IMG/VR virus record: IMGVR_UViG_3300028423_001245 | Location: 1-30,891 of that record | Reading direction: 5' to 3' (one strand) | Origin: a virus | DNA length: 30,891 nucleotides | Shown here: positions 14,808-23,455 of the stretch, piece by piece | Numbering within the stretch: the first letter of the stretch is position 1 | How the letters are laid out: the number at the start of each line of letters is the position of its first letter | Made by a program: the position numbers and the translations under genes | The notes under the pieces: generated by a model | Seen by the model: the letters and a program-made list of their open reading frames with translations, nothing else | Databases searched by the model: none | Told to the model about the DNA's origin: nothing

Positions 14808-15458
14808 ATGATGAACGAAATTAAACACAAAATTGGTGAAGCTTATACTGCCGTAAGGGCTGCTCAAGGAACTGAGCAAGAAGTTTCTATCCGTCGTATT
14901 AATGATGGTTACTGGTTCAATTTTATTTCAGGTGCGTTTGAAAACTATCAAGCTACTAGTGACAATTCTTACCGTTCCGTTTTTGAAACTGTAAATGATA
15001 ACCCTGAGTTTGTTAAGGTGGACATCAATAACCTTCCAGACATTCCTTTTGAAGCGGTTTTCGTTTACAAAGACATTAATGTGGACGGGCAAGGTACTGA
15101 CGTTAAGGAGTACGAAAGGCATGTGTTTGGTGGCAGAATTTTAGCTGATGAGCCTAACACCTGCAAAATTTTCGGCACTTTAAGAGACGTTAGTAACAAA
15201 CCCCTTGCAGGACAAAAAGTTGAAGCTTACCTTAACAGAGCTGGGTTTTTTACTCACAAAGCTGGACTTATTGGTTACTCAGCTACAGTACTCACGGATG
15301 AGTCTGGGTATTTTGAACTTCCACTCATTCAAGGTTTGGACGTTACAATTAGCGTACCCATTATTGGGTTTACTCAACGTGGTTTTGTACCTACAATTTC
15401 TGCTGTAGAGTTATCAACACAAACACTATTAAGTTACGCTCCAGATACAACTAACTAA
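14808..15458 (+). CDS. Structural protein with carboxypeptidase-regulatory-like beta domain
   Basis: The protein has 216 residues. After an N-terminal helix (KIGEAYTAVRAAQG) and a mixed middle, residues from about 120 form a carboxypeptidase-regulatory-like (transthyretin-type) fold. This reads CKIFGTLRDVSNKPLAGQKV, then a strand, TDESGYFELPL, and a final pair of strands. This domain is frequent in phage tail and fibre-attachment proteins. The neighbouring gene begins with a related domain. Two ATG codons (14808, 14811) lie 13 or more bases after GGAG, so the ribosome binding site is loose. It opens the long run of fibre genes and could be the adaptor that fixes fibres to the tail, which is an inference from order. 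Confidence 0.65.
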   Translation: MMNEIKHKIGEAYTAVRAAQGTEQEVSIRRINDGYWFNFISGAFENYQATSDNSYRSVFETVNDNPEFVKVDINNLPDIPFEAVFVYKDINVDGQGTDVKEYERHVFGGRILADEPNTCKIFGTLRDVSNKPLAGQKVEAYLNRAGFFTHKAGLIGYSATVLTDESGYFELPLIQGLDVTISVPIIGFTQRGFVPTISAVELSTQTLLSYAPDTTN

Positions 15459-15460
15459 TT

Positions 15461-16048
15461 ATGTCTATACCTAACACTGTTACTATCAACGGAACCATTA
15501 GAGATATTTATGGCAACCTTTACGAAGGTGCCGTGATTGAAGTGTACTTAGAAAACCAAATGAGTCACTCTGACGCCCTTATTGGTAACGCCATTTTTAA
15601 AACTTACTCTAATAGTTACGGTAGGTTTAGTTTGGATTTGGTTCCAAGTGATGTTGATTCTAAAGGCGGAAATTATTACGTTTTTAAAATCATTAAAGAC
15701 ACCGTTAATTACTACAAAAAAGTTGTGCCTAGTGTAATGACAGCTCAAGATTTTGAGGATTTACCGGACTACGTTGCTTCTAATATGTACAGTCCAACGA
15801 TTGGTCGTACTGGGACGAATGGTACGCAAACATTACCTGAGAATTTAGGTGGTGTTTTTCAAGCTGCTACATTTAATGGTGATGGTAGCACACAGTCTTT
15901 TACTGCTCCTGGTGAAATTTTCTTTGTTGCTCGTAACGGTGTTGTTCAAAGTGAAGCTTTGGATTACGTTAAGCAAGGTACGGACACAATTGAGTTTTTT
16001 TCCGCGCCTGAAGAAGATTCCGTTATTGCACTGTTTTACAGGATTTGA
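15461..16048 (+). CDS. Structural protein with regulatory-like domain and fibre C-terminal domain
   Basis: The protein has 195 residues. The first 80 form a carboxypeptidase-regulatory-like domain (VTINGTIRDIYGNLYEGAVI, EVYLEN, YSNSYGRFSLDLVPSD), matching the previous protein. From about residue 135 comes a beta domain seen in many phage fibres: FNGDGSTQSFTAPGEIFFVA, then RNGVVQSEALDYV and a last strand ending IALFYRI. The larger fibres at 21493 and 23883 carry the related FVEVYxNGVRL domain. The start lies two bases after the previous stop. The -35 and most of the spacer of a promoter for the next gene lie within its last codons. Confidence 0.65.
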   Translation: MSIPNTVTINGTIRDIYGNLYEGAVIEVYLENQMSHSDALIGNAIFKTYSNSYGRFSLDLVPSDVDSKGGNYYVFKIIKDTVNYYKKVVPSVMTAQDFEDLPDYVASNMYSPTIGRTGTNGTQTLPENLGGVFQAATFNGDGSTQSFTAPGEIFFVARNGVVQSEALDYVKQGTDTIEFFSAPEEDSVIALFYRI

Positions 16049-16054
16049 TACAAT
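16026..16054 (+). promoter_or_regulatory. Sigma70-like promoter ahead of the fibre operon
   Basis: TTGCAC (16026-16031) and TACAAT (16049-16054) are separated by exactly 17 bases. The predicted start near 16061 leaves a leader of about 33 bases before ATG 16094, with AAAGGATG as ribosome binding region. Confidence 0.65.
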
Positions 16055-16093
16055 TTACTAGTAAAAAATTGCGTTATGAAAGGATGATTATTA

Positions 16094-16336
16094 ATGCAGG
16101 ATAAACTTGAAGCTTTGAAAGAAACTCTCGAAAACCACATTTCTCAGTTGAAAACAGAGTTAGTTAAAGTTGAGGAAGAAAAAGAGTCTTTAGAGACAAA
16201 AATTACGTACACTGAAGGTCGGGTTTTTGAGTTAGCTGAAATTATTGATTACATGAATAAATCTCAAGAGGTGACGAATGGCAGTGAGGGTCAACGGAAC
16301 GACGCTGGTGCGTCAGGAGCAGGGGAAGAAGTCTAG
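16094..16336 (+). CDS. Small coiled-coil protein, 80 aa
   Basis: Residues 3-55 form an almost continuous coiled coil (LEALKETLENHISQLKTELV, then KVEEEKESLETKI). A short flexible Gly/Ser/Ala tail follows (GSEGQRNDAGASGAGEEV). AAAGGATG lies upstream of ATG 16094. The tail is encoded within 59 bases shared in another frame with the next gene. Short coiled-coil proteins ahead of fibre genes can act as trimerisation or attachment parts, but there is no family match I can name. Confidence 0.7.
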   Translation: MQDKLEALKETLENHISQLKTELVKVEEEKESLETKITYTEGRVFELAEIIDYMNKSQEVTNGSEGQRNDAGASGAGEEV

Positions 16337-16817
16337 TCAAATTAATGACAATCTTCCTCTTCTTGATTACGATAATTTAGAAACTTTGGAAGATGACTTT
16401 AATTACGTTCGTTCTGTTTTGAAAGAGTTAAAAGGAACAAGTAATTATAATACTCCTGTTACGAGGACGTTAGAAAGTATTGCTTCTGAGTTAGCAGCAG
16501 CTGTTTTTGACAGTGTTACACTCACGGGAAATTCTACAGCTGAAACACCTCCTCTTTCAGACGCCTCTCAACGTATTGCCACCACGGAGTACGTTACAGA
16601 TAAAATTTCTGAACAGCTTACTGCAGCTAACTATACGCATGTGCAAGGTACCGCTTCTTCAGTTTGGGAGATTAACCATAATTTAAATCGTTCTCCTTCA
16701 GTTACGGTTGTGGATAGTGCAAATCAAGTTGTGATTGGGAATGTTATTTACGTCGATAAGAATAATATTGAAATTTATTTCAGCGCGGAATTTTCCGGCA
16801 AGGCTTACTTAAATTAA
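16278..16817 (+). CDS. Tail fibre protein with conserved C-terminal beta domain
   Basis: The protein has 179 residues. The N-terminus (MAVRVNGTTLVRQEQGKKSS) probably attaches to the tail or to a neighbour. The middle has the fibre phrase PPLSDASQRIATTEYVTDKI, common in phage fibres. The last 60 residues (HVQGTASSVWEINHNLNRSP, then SVTVVDSANQVVIGNVIYVD) are a widespread phage fibre C-terminal domain ending in FSGKAYLN. It starts inside the previous gene in a different frame with a weak AGAGGTGA site, and is followed 18 bases later by another fibre gene. Confidence 0.8.
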   Translation: MAVRVNGTTLVRQEQGKKSSQINDNLPLLDYDNLETLEDDFNYVRSVLKELKGTSNYNTPVTRTLESIASELAAAVFDSVTLTGNSTAETPPLSDASQRIATTEYVTDKISEQLTAANYTHVQGTASSVWEINHNLNRSPSVTVVDSANQVVIGNVIYVDKNNIEIYFSAEFSGKAYLN

Positions 16818-16835
16818 GCCAAAGGAGTATAAATC

Positions 16836-18071
16836 ATGGCAGTTCCATTCTTAACAAGTATTAATTTAAACCAGAATGAACTTTTAAATGCTTCGCTTCA
16901 AAAATTAGGTAGTGACCCTACAAATCCAGTAACAGGTCAGATTTTTTATCACACTGGTGAAAACAGAATTAAGTATTATGATGGTTCTGGTTGGATTCCT
17001 CTTACTGATGATATTTTAGGCGCTGCACCTATTCAAATTGCGGATGATGGTCAAGGCAACATCACCATTTCCATTGACGAAGCTGTAGCTTCAACTGACG
17101 GTGCTGGTGGTAGTCGTGGTACTTTAAGTGCTACGGATAAAGAAAAACTTGATGATGCTACCGCTGAAAATACGGCTAATACGTTAGTTGAACGTGATGC
17201 TAACGGTAATATTCGTGTTAGTGACCCTGTTGTTGATTCGGATGCAGCTACTAAGGCGTACGTTGATGCTACCGCTCAAGGTCTTGATATTAAACTCTCT
17301 GTTCGTGCAGCAACAGATGCCCCTGTTACGCTTTCAGGTACGCAAACCATTGATGGTGTGCCTCTTGTTGCAGGAGACAGGGTACTTGTTAAGGAGCAAA
17401 CAGACGCAACTGAAAATGGTATTTATGTTGTAGCTTCAGGTGCTTGGGCTCGCTCCGAAGATGCAGATGAAGACTCTGAAGTTAACCCAGGTATGTTTAC
17501 TTTCGTTGAGGAAGGCACTACGTACGAAAATACAGGTTGGGTTGTAGCTACCGATGGAGCCATCACATTAGGCACCACAAGTATTGAGTTTGTACAGTTT
17601 TCAGGTGCTGGCCTTATTACTGCCGGTGGTGGTTTAACTAAAAGTGGTAACACCATTGACGTTGTTGGCACTGTAGATAGAATTACTGTTAATGCAGACT
17701 CAATCGATATTGCTTCAACTTATGCTGGTCAAACAAGCATCACGACCTTAGGTACGATTACTACAGGTACTTGGAATGCTGACATTATTGATGTCCTTTA
17801 CGGTGGTACGGGTGCTGATAATGCAGTTGATGCTCGCGCTAACTTAAATATTCCAGGGCGTTACTCAGAAACAATTGGTGATGGTACCAATACTGATTAC
17901 ACTATTAATCATGGTTTGAACACTCAAGATGTTCAAGTGTTCCTTCGTGAAAACGCTTCTCCATACCAGCAAGTTTTTGCAGACGTTGAAGTGACAGATG
18001 CTAACAATGTTCTTGTTAGAACTGCTTCTGCTTTAGATTCAAACGAACTTCGCGTAACTGTTGTAGGTTAA
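16836..18071 (+). CDS. Tail fibre protein, 411 aa
   Basis: Typical phage fibre phrases appear in order. They are GQIFYHTGENRIKYYDGSGW, SDAATKAYVDATAQGLDIKL, and DRVLVKEQTDATENGIYVVA, which is followed by SGAWARSEDAD. Then come GMFTFVEEGTTYENTGWV and TTGTWNADIIDVLYGGTGAD. The last 60 residues (YTINHGLNTQDVQVFLRENA) are a C-terminal beta domain of the same kind as in the preceding gene. These modules are frequent in marine phage fibres. AAAGGAG precedes ATG 16836. The protein probably assembles as a trimer and contributes to host contact; the exact position on the virion is unknown. Confidence 0.85.
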   Translation: MAVPFLTSINLNQNELLNASLQKLGSDPTNPVTGQIFYHTGENRIKYYDGSGWIPLTDDILGAAPIQIADDGQGNITISIDEAVASTDGAGGSRGTLSATDKEKLDDATAENTANTLVERDANGNIRVSDPVVDSDAATKAYVDATAQGLDIKLSVRAATDAPVTLSGTQTIDGVPLVAGDRVLVKEQTDATENGIYVVASGAWARSEDADEDSEVNPGMFTFVEEGTTYENTGWVVATDGAITLGTTSIEFVQFSGAGLITAGGGLTKSGNTIDVVGTVDRITVNADSIDIASTYAGQTSITTLGTITTGTWNADIIDVLYGGTGADNAVDARANLNIPGRYSETIGDGTNTDYTINHGLNTQDVQVFLRENASPYQQVFADVEVTDANNVLVRTASALDSNELRVTVVG

Positions 18072-18077
18072 TAAAAT

Positions 18078-21000
18078 ATGAAGTTTAAGAGTCTAGCTCG
18101 GCTTCTAGCTGGCCTTCGTGTCGACGGAAGCTCATCTTTTGGTAAGTTAACTGCACCTAACGAAATTGTTGATGTTGAAGGTAACATCGCAGTTACAGGT
18201 ACAGTTGATGGTGTTGACGTATCAACTTTACCTAGTTTGATAGACTCAAAAGCTGATGAAACAATTACCATCACTGCTGGGGATGGGATGTCTGGCGGTG
18301 GTGATTTAACTGCTGATTTGACTCTTACAAATGTTGATAAAGGTTCAAGTCAGTTTATTTTTAAAAACGTTGAAATTTCCGGCCAAACAACAATTACCGC
18401 CGGAAACAATAATGACTCTTTAACATTAAGTGGTAACACAAGCTCGTCTTACGGTAACCTTACGTTAACAACAGATGCTGGTACTAATACGGTTGATGTT
18501 TCGTTGTTGGATAATCCTGAGTTTGCTTCCATGCAGTTTGATACAACAGCTGGGGTTGCTCCTGGTTTAGGTGAGTTGTCTTGGAATGATGCAGCTAAAA
18601 CCCTTAACGTTGGGGTTTCAAGTAATGTTACTCTTCAAGTTGGTCAAGAGTTTATTCGCTACGTGGCGAATAATACTGCATCCACAATTTTAAATGGGGA
18701 TGTGGTTTACGCTGTTGGTGTTCAAAGTCCTCAACTGAGTGTAGCTCCTTTCATTGCGGATGGGACAATTAGTGCAGACAGGGTTGTTGGTGTTGCAACG
18801 GAAGACATTCCTTCAGGTCAATCTGGTTTTATTACGAATAAAGGGCTAGTTGGGAGCTTGGACACCTCTAGTTTTGCTGGTAACGCAATTCTTTACGCTT
18901 CAGCTGTCACACCTGGTGGTTTTACGGACACAGCTCCACAGTCACCAAACTTGAAAGTTATTGTTGGTTTCGTAACAAACCCAGATGCAACTGAAGGTTC
19001 AATTGATGTTAATTTACACTCAACACCTATTGCGGCTGACATTACGTACGATAATGCTTCAACCACTCTTTTATCTTCCAACGTTCAAGCTGCTCTTGAT
19101 GAGTTGGATGCTTCTAAAGCTGGTATTGACACGTTAAGTTCAAACATTAATTTGTACCCAACAACAGCAGCTAGTGACATTGCTAACCATAACAGGTTAG
19201 TTACTGACATTAATGACGCTGATTATGATGACCCTGCTGTTGATGTGAGTACAGGAGTTATTTCTAGTGCTGACCAAGTTGTTGGTCAACTTGTTTCTGA
19301 CGCCGGAATTTTTATTGGTAACCCAGGCGTTATTAACATCACCACAATTGGTAACATTCGAAAAGTTTCTGGTAATAAAAACGCAGAATTTTACTTCAAA
19401 CTTTTTAAAAGAGACTCAAGTGGAACTGAAGTAGAGTTAGCTGAGTCAGACCCAACACCTGTTATTACAAGTTTCACGTACCAACAATTTAACGCTTCCG
19501 CCATTTTAAATAATGGGGATTTTATTGATACGGACAGAATTGTAATTCGTTACTACGGAACTCCGTCTGGTAGTGGTAACGACCCAACTTATGAATTTGA
19601 GTTTGGTGGTAATGACCCTGTACGCACATTACTTCCTGTACCTGTAACAGTTATTCCGTCAGATGACGCTACAAGCATTTTTACGAGTACAACAAACTTT
19701 AACAATATTTTGTCCGCCTCGGAAGATACTGTACAAAAAGCGTTAGATGTACTAGATGACCATACGCATACAACAAGTGAAATCACTGAAGGTTCCCGGC
19801 TTTACTTTACTGAAGCTAGAGCTAACGCAGCAATTGACACGCGTGTAAATAAAGCTTTTGTTGATGCGTTAAACGTAGATGCGGACACACTTGATGGGTT
19901 TGACTCCACGGCGTTTGCTGCTGTTAACCATAACCACACGTCAGCTGACATTACTGACTTTTCTACTGCCGTTCAAACTGAAGTAGATAAAACTTACGTG
20001 GATAGTTTAAATGTTGATGCGGACACACTTGATGGTCAAGACTCTACAGCGTTTGCTGCTGCAAGTCACACTCATGTTGCTTCCGAAATTACGAACTTTT
20101 CCACAGCTGTGCAAACAGAAGTTGACAAAACTTATGTTGACAGTTTAAACGTTGATGCAGACACACTTGATGGTGTTGACTCAACAGCTTTTGTTCTTCA
20201 AAGCGAAGTAGGTTCAGCTAACGGTGTGGCTGAATTAGATGCAAATGGTGTGGTTCCTTCAGCTCAACTTCCAGCTTTAGCCTTGTCAGAAGTTTACGTT
20301 GTGGTAGACAACACAGAAAGGGATGCTTTAACAGTTCAAGAAGGTGACATTGCAAAAGTTACTAGTACTGGACTTACATTCATTTGGGATGGTACTGTTT
20401 GGGTTGAAATTACTGCTGATTCTGCTGTTGATAGTGTTAATGGTCAGACAGGTACAGTGAGCCTTAATACTGATGATGTTACTCAAGGTACAACTAATCT
20501 TTATTACGCAAGTAGTTTGTTTGATGCGGATTTTTCTACTAAAACAACAGATGATTTAACTGAAGGTACAACTAATAAGTATTACGATTCTGCGTTAACT
20601 AACGCTGATATTGATACGCGTGTTGATAAGGCTTTTGTGGACGCGTTGAATGTGGATGCGGACACGCTTGATGGTCAGGATTCTACTGCGTTTGCTGCTG
20701 CAAGCCATACGCATACGCTTTCAGACATTACGGATGCTGGGACTGCCGCTGCTGCAGACACGGCTGATTTTGCTACGGCTGCGCAGGGTTCTCTTGCGGA
20801 CACAGCTGTTCAGCCTGGTGATGATGCGGATACGTTAGGTAGTGGAGCTGCGCCTGATAATTATGTTTTAACTGCTGATGGTTTAGGTGGTGCTGCTTGG
20901 GAAGAATTTTCCGCGCCGGTAACAAGTGTTAATAGTCAAACTGGTGATGTTATACTAGATACTGATGATGTTAGTGAAGGTTTAAATAACCTTTATTATA

Positions 21001-21152
21001 CGGATGCTAAGGCTAATGCAGCGATTGATGCTCGTGTTGATAAGGTTTTTGTGGATGCTCTTAACGTGGATGCGGATACGTTGGATGGTATTGATTCTAC
21101 AGGATTTGATGAGGCTGGCCAGGCAGTTGTCATGGCGATTGCCTTAGGGTGA
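18078..21152 (+). CDS. Large modular tail fibre protein, 1024 aa
   Basis: The protein has 1024 residues made of fibre modules. An N-terminal beta region comes first. At about residues 355-520 is a beta-sandwich with GNIRKVSGNKNAEFYFKLFK. Next are repeats of the pattern VDSLNVDADTLDGxDSTAFA-A-SHTH with STAVQTEVDKTYVDSLNVDA between them. The linker LDANGVVPSAQLPALALSEV with NTERDALTVQEGD and SVNGQTGTVSLNTDDV recurs in the fibres at 599 and 21493. Its own last part repeats the DALNVDADTLDG module. The DNA becomes strongly G/T-rich after about 20450. It starts six bases after the previous stop with a weak AGG-containing site. The C-terminus lacks an obvious tip domain and may dock a separate distal protein. 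Confidence 0.85.
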   Translation: MKFKSLARLLAGLRVDGSSSFGKLTAPNEIVDVEGNIAVTGTVDGVDVSTLPSLIDSKADETITITAGDGMSGGGDLTADLTLTNVDKGSSQFIFKNVEISGQTTITAGNNNDSLTLSGNTSSSYGNLTLTTDAGTNTVDVSLLDNPEFASMQFDTTAGVAPGLGELSWNDAAKTLNVGVSSNVTLQVGQEFIRYVANNTASTILNGDVVYAVGVQSPQLSVAPFIADGTISADRVVGVATEDIPSGQSGFITNKGLVGSLDTSSFAGNAILYASAVTPGGFTDTAPQSPNLKVIVGFVTNPDATEGSIDVNLHSTPIAADITYDNASTTLLSSNVQAALDELDASKAGIDTLSSNINLYPTTAASDIANHNRLVTDINDADYDDPAVDVSTGVISSADQVVGQLVSDAGIFIGNPGVINITTIGNIRKVSGNKNAEFYFKLFKRDSSGTEVELAESDPTPVITSFTYQQFNASAILNNGDFIDTDRIVIRYYGTPSGSGNDPTYEFEFGGNDPVRTLLPVPVTVIPSDDATSIFTSTTNFNNILSASEDTVQKALDVLDDHTHTTSEITEGSRLYFTEARANAAIDTRVNKAFVDALNVDADTLDGFDSTAFAAVNHNHTSADITDFSTAVQTEVDKTYVDSLNVDADTLDGQDSTAFAAASHTHVASEITNFSTAVQTEVDKTYVDSLNVDADTLDGVDSTAFVLQSEVGSANGVAELDANGVVPSAQLPALALSEVYVVVDNTERDALTVQEGDIAKVTSTGLTFIWDGTVWVEITADSAVDSVNGQTGTVSLNTDDVTQGTTNLYYASSLFDADFSTKTTDDLTEGTTNKYYDSALTNADIDTRVDKAFVDALNVDADTLDGQDSTAFAAASHTHTLSDITDAGTAAAADTADFATAAQGSLADTAVQPGDDADTLGSGAAPDNYVLTADGLGGAAWEEFSAPVTSVNSQTGDVILDTDDVSEGLNNLYYTDAKANAAIDARVDKVFVDALNVDADTLDGIDSTGFDEAGQAVVMAIALG

Positions 21153-21158
21153 TAAATT

Positions 21159-21491
21159 ATGGCTAATACGTTTACTCGTAAGTTACAGCAGGATGTTGGC
21201 ACTTCTTTTACGGTTGTTGATTCGTATGTTGTGCAGTCTAATACTCAGGTGACTGTGATTGGTTTGACGGTTGCGAATACTTTTACGACGAGTATTGAGG
21301 TGGATGTTACGGTTTATGATGGTGCTTCGGATACGTTTGTTGTGAAGGGTGCGCCTGTTCCTGTGGGTGGTTCTTTGGTTGTGATTGGTGGTGAGCAGAA
21401 GGTTGTGCTTACGCCTGGGGATAGTATTCGTGTGCGTAGTAGTGAGACGTCTTCTGCTGATGTTGTGATGAGTGTGTTGGAGATTACGTAG
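21159..21491 (+). CDS. Small conserved phage structural protein, 110 aa
   Basis: This all-beta protein (MANTFTRKLQQDVGTSFTVV, VQSNTQVTVIGLTVANTFTT, APVPVGGSLVVIGGEQKVVL, and a C-terminal ADVVMSVLEIT) belongs to a type often met in marine and other tailed phages near tail-fibre or neck genes. I know of no proven role. It lies between two fibre genes, six bases after one and one base before the other, so it is probably a small virion or fibre-attachment part. The DNA is markedly rich in G and T on the coding strand. Confidence 0.75.
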   Translation: MANTFTRKLQQDVGTSFTVVDSYVVQSNTQVTVIGLTVANTFTTSIEVDVTVYDGASDTFVVKGAPVPVGGSLVVIGGEQKVVLTPGDSIRVRSSETSSADVVMSVLEIT

Positions 21492-21492
21492 T

Positions 21493-22887
21493 ATGGGTAC
21501 TTTGGGTCGTAAACCTGCTTTGGCTCCTCTTCGGGTTGATGATATTCCTGATGGGGCTGGTAGTGGTTTGGATGCTGACTTGTTGGATGGTCAGCAGGGG
21601 AATAGTTTTGTTTTGGTTTCTGAGAAGGCTGCTGTTAATGGTGTTGCTACTCTTGATTCTGCCGGAAAAATTCCGGCTGGACAATTACCATCCATCTCCA
21701 TCAGTAGCGTAAACGTGGTGGCTGACAATACGGAACGGGATGGCCTTACGGTTCAAACTGGTGATTTGGCTAAGGTGACGTCTACAGGTTTGACGTTTGT
21801 GTTTGATGGTAGTGCTTGGGTTGAGATTGTTGCTGCGTACCCTGTGGATAGTGTGAATGGTCAGACTGGTGTTGTGACGCTTACAACGGATGACGTGGGT
21901 GAGGGTTCTACGAATAAGTATTACTCGTCAACGCTTGCAAATGCTGATATTGATGCGCGTGTGGATAAGACGTTTGTGGATGCGCTTAATGTGGATGCAG
22001 ACACGGTGGATGGTGCTGGGTTGAATGATGCTGGTTCTGGGGCGTTGGATTTGTGGTCGGCGCAGAAAATTAGTAGTGAGATTGGTAGTCTTGCGGAGTT
22101 GTCATTTGTGTTTACGGCGGCGGGTGGTGAGACGAGTGTAACTCAGGATGATGGTGGTTCTTCTGTGTCTTATACGGTGGGTTTTGTTGAGGTTTATTTG
22201 AATGGCGTTCGTCTTGTGGAGGGTGCGGATTATACTGCTTCGGATGGTTCGTCTGTTAGTGGTTTAGCTCCGTTGGTTTCTGGGGATGTTGTTGAGGTTG
22301 TGTCGACTCCGGTGACGAGTGTGTTGGATACGGTGTCGGCTGCTTCGGGTGGGGAGTTTTTTGGGGATGTGACGGTTCCTAATTTACGTGTTGCGGATGG
22401 TGGCACGATTGGGAGTGTTAGTGATGCTGATGCTATTACGGTTGCTGCTGGTGGGGCGACTACGTTTAGTCAGTTGGTTACTGCTTCTTCTGGTATTTCT
22501 TTTGGCGCGGATACGTTGGATGATTACGAGGAAGGCACATGGACGCCGGTCATCCAAAGCGGTACAACAGATGCCGTTGGCGTGTACATCAAAACAGGAA
22601 ACGTTGTCCATTGGTGGGTGCACGTTTTAACCAGCAGTACCAGCGGGGGCTCAAGCGCTCTTTGGACTTTACCGTTTACGGTTACCCAATCAGGAGGTGG
22701 TATTTCAGGAGCGCGAGGAATTGGAAATACCTCATGGCAAGAGTTTACAAACCGCCAGTTAGGCGTTCTCACAAGTAATAGTCTACCGGATAATAAATTT
22801 CGTTTAAACGATGGGAATGCGGGGTTAAGTTATACCGACGTTAACGGAATACGTTTTTTTGCTAGTGGGTCATTCACAACCGCTTAG
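21493..22887 (+). CDS. Modular tail fibre with exchangeable C-terminal tip (copy A)
   Basis: ATG 21493 is chosen over the TTG at 21472 because it follows the previous stop by one base with GGAG upstream. The 464 residues run as follows. First is an anchor MGTLGRKPALAPLRVDDIPD, then the shared linker LDSAGKIPAGQLPSISISSV with NTERDGLTV and SVNGQTGVVTLTTDDV. A beta domain follows (FVFTAAGGETSVTQDDGGSS, FVEVYLNGVRLVEGADYTAS). After LDDYEEGTWTP comes a tip of about 110 residues containing HWWVHVLTSSTSGG. The codon style changes abruptly at that box, from very G/T-rich to balanced. The tip probably binds the receptor, which is inferred from its terminal position and variability. Confidence 0.85.
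   Translation: MGTLGRKPALAPLRVDDIPDGAGSGLDADLLDGQQGNSFVLVSEKAAVNGVATLDSAGKIPAGQLPSISISSVNVVADNTERDGLTVQTGDLAKVTSTGLTFVFDGSAWVEIVAAYPVDSVNGQTGVVTLTTDDVGEGSTNKYYSSTLANADIDARVDKTFVDALNVDADTVDGAGLNDAGSGALDLWSAQKISSEIGSLAELSFVFTAAGGETSVTQDDGGSSVSYTVGFVEVYLNGVRLVEGADYTASDGSSVSGLAPLVSGDVVEVVSTPVTSVLDTVSAASGGEFFGDVTVPNLRVADGGTIGSVSDADAITVAAGGATTFSQLVTASSGISFGADTLDDYEEGTWTPVIQSGTTDAVGVYIKTGNVVHWWVHVLTSSTSGGSSALWTLPFTVTQSGGGISGARGIGNTSWQEFTNRQLGVLTSNSLPDNKFRLNDGNAGLSYTDVNGIRFFASGSFTTA
21661..21677. repeat. Perfect hairpin inside a fibre linker
   Basis: GCCGGAAAAATTCCGGC forms a seven-base-pair stem with an AAA loop, inside codons for AGKIP. It closely resembles the A-loop hairpins between genes at 23800 and 27898, but no U-run follows, so it is unlikely to terminate transcription. 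Confidence 0.6.
22515..22547 (+). repeat. 33-bp exact repeat, left cassette box, copy A
   Basis: A 33-base stretch beginning GTTGGATGATTACGAGGAAG is identical at 22515 and 23065. It encodes LDDYEEGTWTP, the phrase that opens the C-terminal tip in both fibre genes. The sequences on either side of the two copies differ. Confidence 0.9.
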
Positions 22888-22909
22888 GAGGCGTCATGCT
22901 TACTGAACA
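22880..22909 (+). repeat. 30-bp exact repeat, right cassette box, copy A
   Basis: A 30-base stretch beginning CCGCTTAGGAGGCGTCATGC is identical at 22880 and 23448. It spans the fibre stop codon (TAG), a strong AGGAGG ribosome binding site and the first codons of a short reading frame. Confidence 0.9.
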
Positions 22910-22949
22910 CACGGAAGTCGACAAAATTGAGATTGGAGGTGAAGAATGA
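22896..22949 (+). pseudogene. Truncated copy of the 84-aa gene's 5' end, 17 codons
   Basis: The short frame reads MLTEHTEVDKIEIGGEE and stops. It matches the start of the intact gene at 23520 (MALTERTEVDRIEIVG). It has AGGAGG five bases upstream and its TGA overlaps the ATG of the next fibre gene (ATGA). It looks like a remnant left when a fibre gene was inserted or duplicated, though it may still serve to couple translation. Confidence 0.6.
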
Positions 22950-23455
22950 GTAGGGCGCGTAATGTTGCTGACATCATGAGTGGTGCGGGTAGTAACGTGG
23001 TGTTTGAGGATGGGTTCGGGTTGGATTTTGGGTCGGTTGCTGGTGGTGGTGCGACGGGTAGTGTGTTGGATGATTACGAGGAAGGCACATGGACGCCAAC
23101 CGCAACCGGTGTCACATTTGATGAGATTAAGGCTGCCCGATACACAAAAATTGGTAACTTAGTTTTTATCGATTTGCGTGTAAGTTGGTCGTCAACCGAT
23201 AACAATTCCGATACTTTTGAAATTACTTTGCCATTTATGGAATCAAGTTCATCTAATACGCCGGCAAATACAGGCATTGTGTTTTATTCTGGTACTTCTC
23301 TGTTTTCTGGCCGTTCTATTAGCGTACATATTGGCAAAAACAGACTTGTTACGCAATTTTATGATACTGGTGGTGGTTCGTTTAGTAGTGTTAAACGTAA
23401 CGCTATTAATGGTTCATACGATTGGCTTGTATCTTTTTCGTACTCAGCCGCTTAG
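22946..23455 (+). CDS. Short tail fibre with exchangeable C-terminal tip (copy B)
   Basis: The protein has 169 residues. A short N-terminus (MSRARNVADIMSGAGSNVVF) is followed by the exact LDDYEEGTWTP box at residue 41 and a tip of about 115 residues. The tip contains RYTKIGNLVFIDLRVSW, a phrase typical of the beta-sandwich tips following D-Y-E-E-G-T-[WF]-T-P in many phage fibres. It lacks the long linker and beta domain of copy A, so it looks like a tip with minimal anchor. GGAGGTG precedes ATG 22946. Codon style changes at the box here too. It may be an alternative or accessory receptor-binding protein. Confidence 0.8.
   Translation: MSRARNVADIMSGAGSNVVFEDGFGLDFGSVAGGGATGSVLDDYEEGTWTPTATGVTFDEIKAARYTKIGNLVFIDLRVSWSSTDNNSDTFEITLPFMESSSSNTPANTGIVFYSGTSLFSGRSISVHIGKNRLVTQFYDTGGGSFSSVKRNAINGSYDWLVSFSYSAA
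23065..23097 (+). repeat. 33-bp exact repeat, left cassette box, copy B
   Basis: Second copy of the box at 22515-22547, identical over all 33 bases and in the same reading frame (LDDYEEGTWTP). Confidence 0.9.

Noticed and set aside
22384-22778. Overlapping open frames on both strands in the fibre gene around the tip box
   Set aside because: These are products of the G/T-rich composition and low stop-codon density; none has a start site or recognisable protein features.
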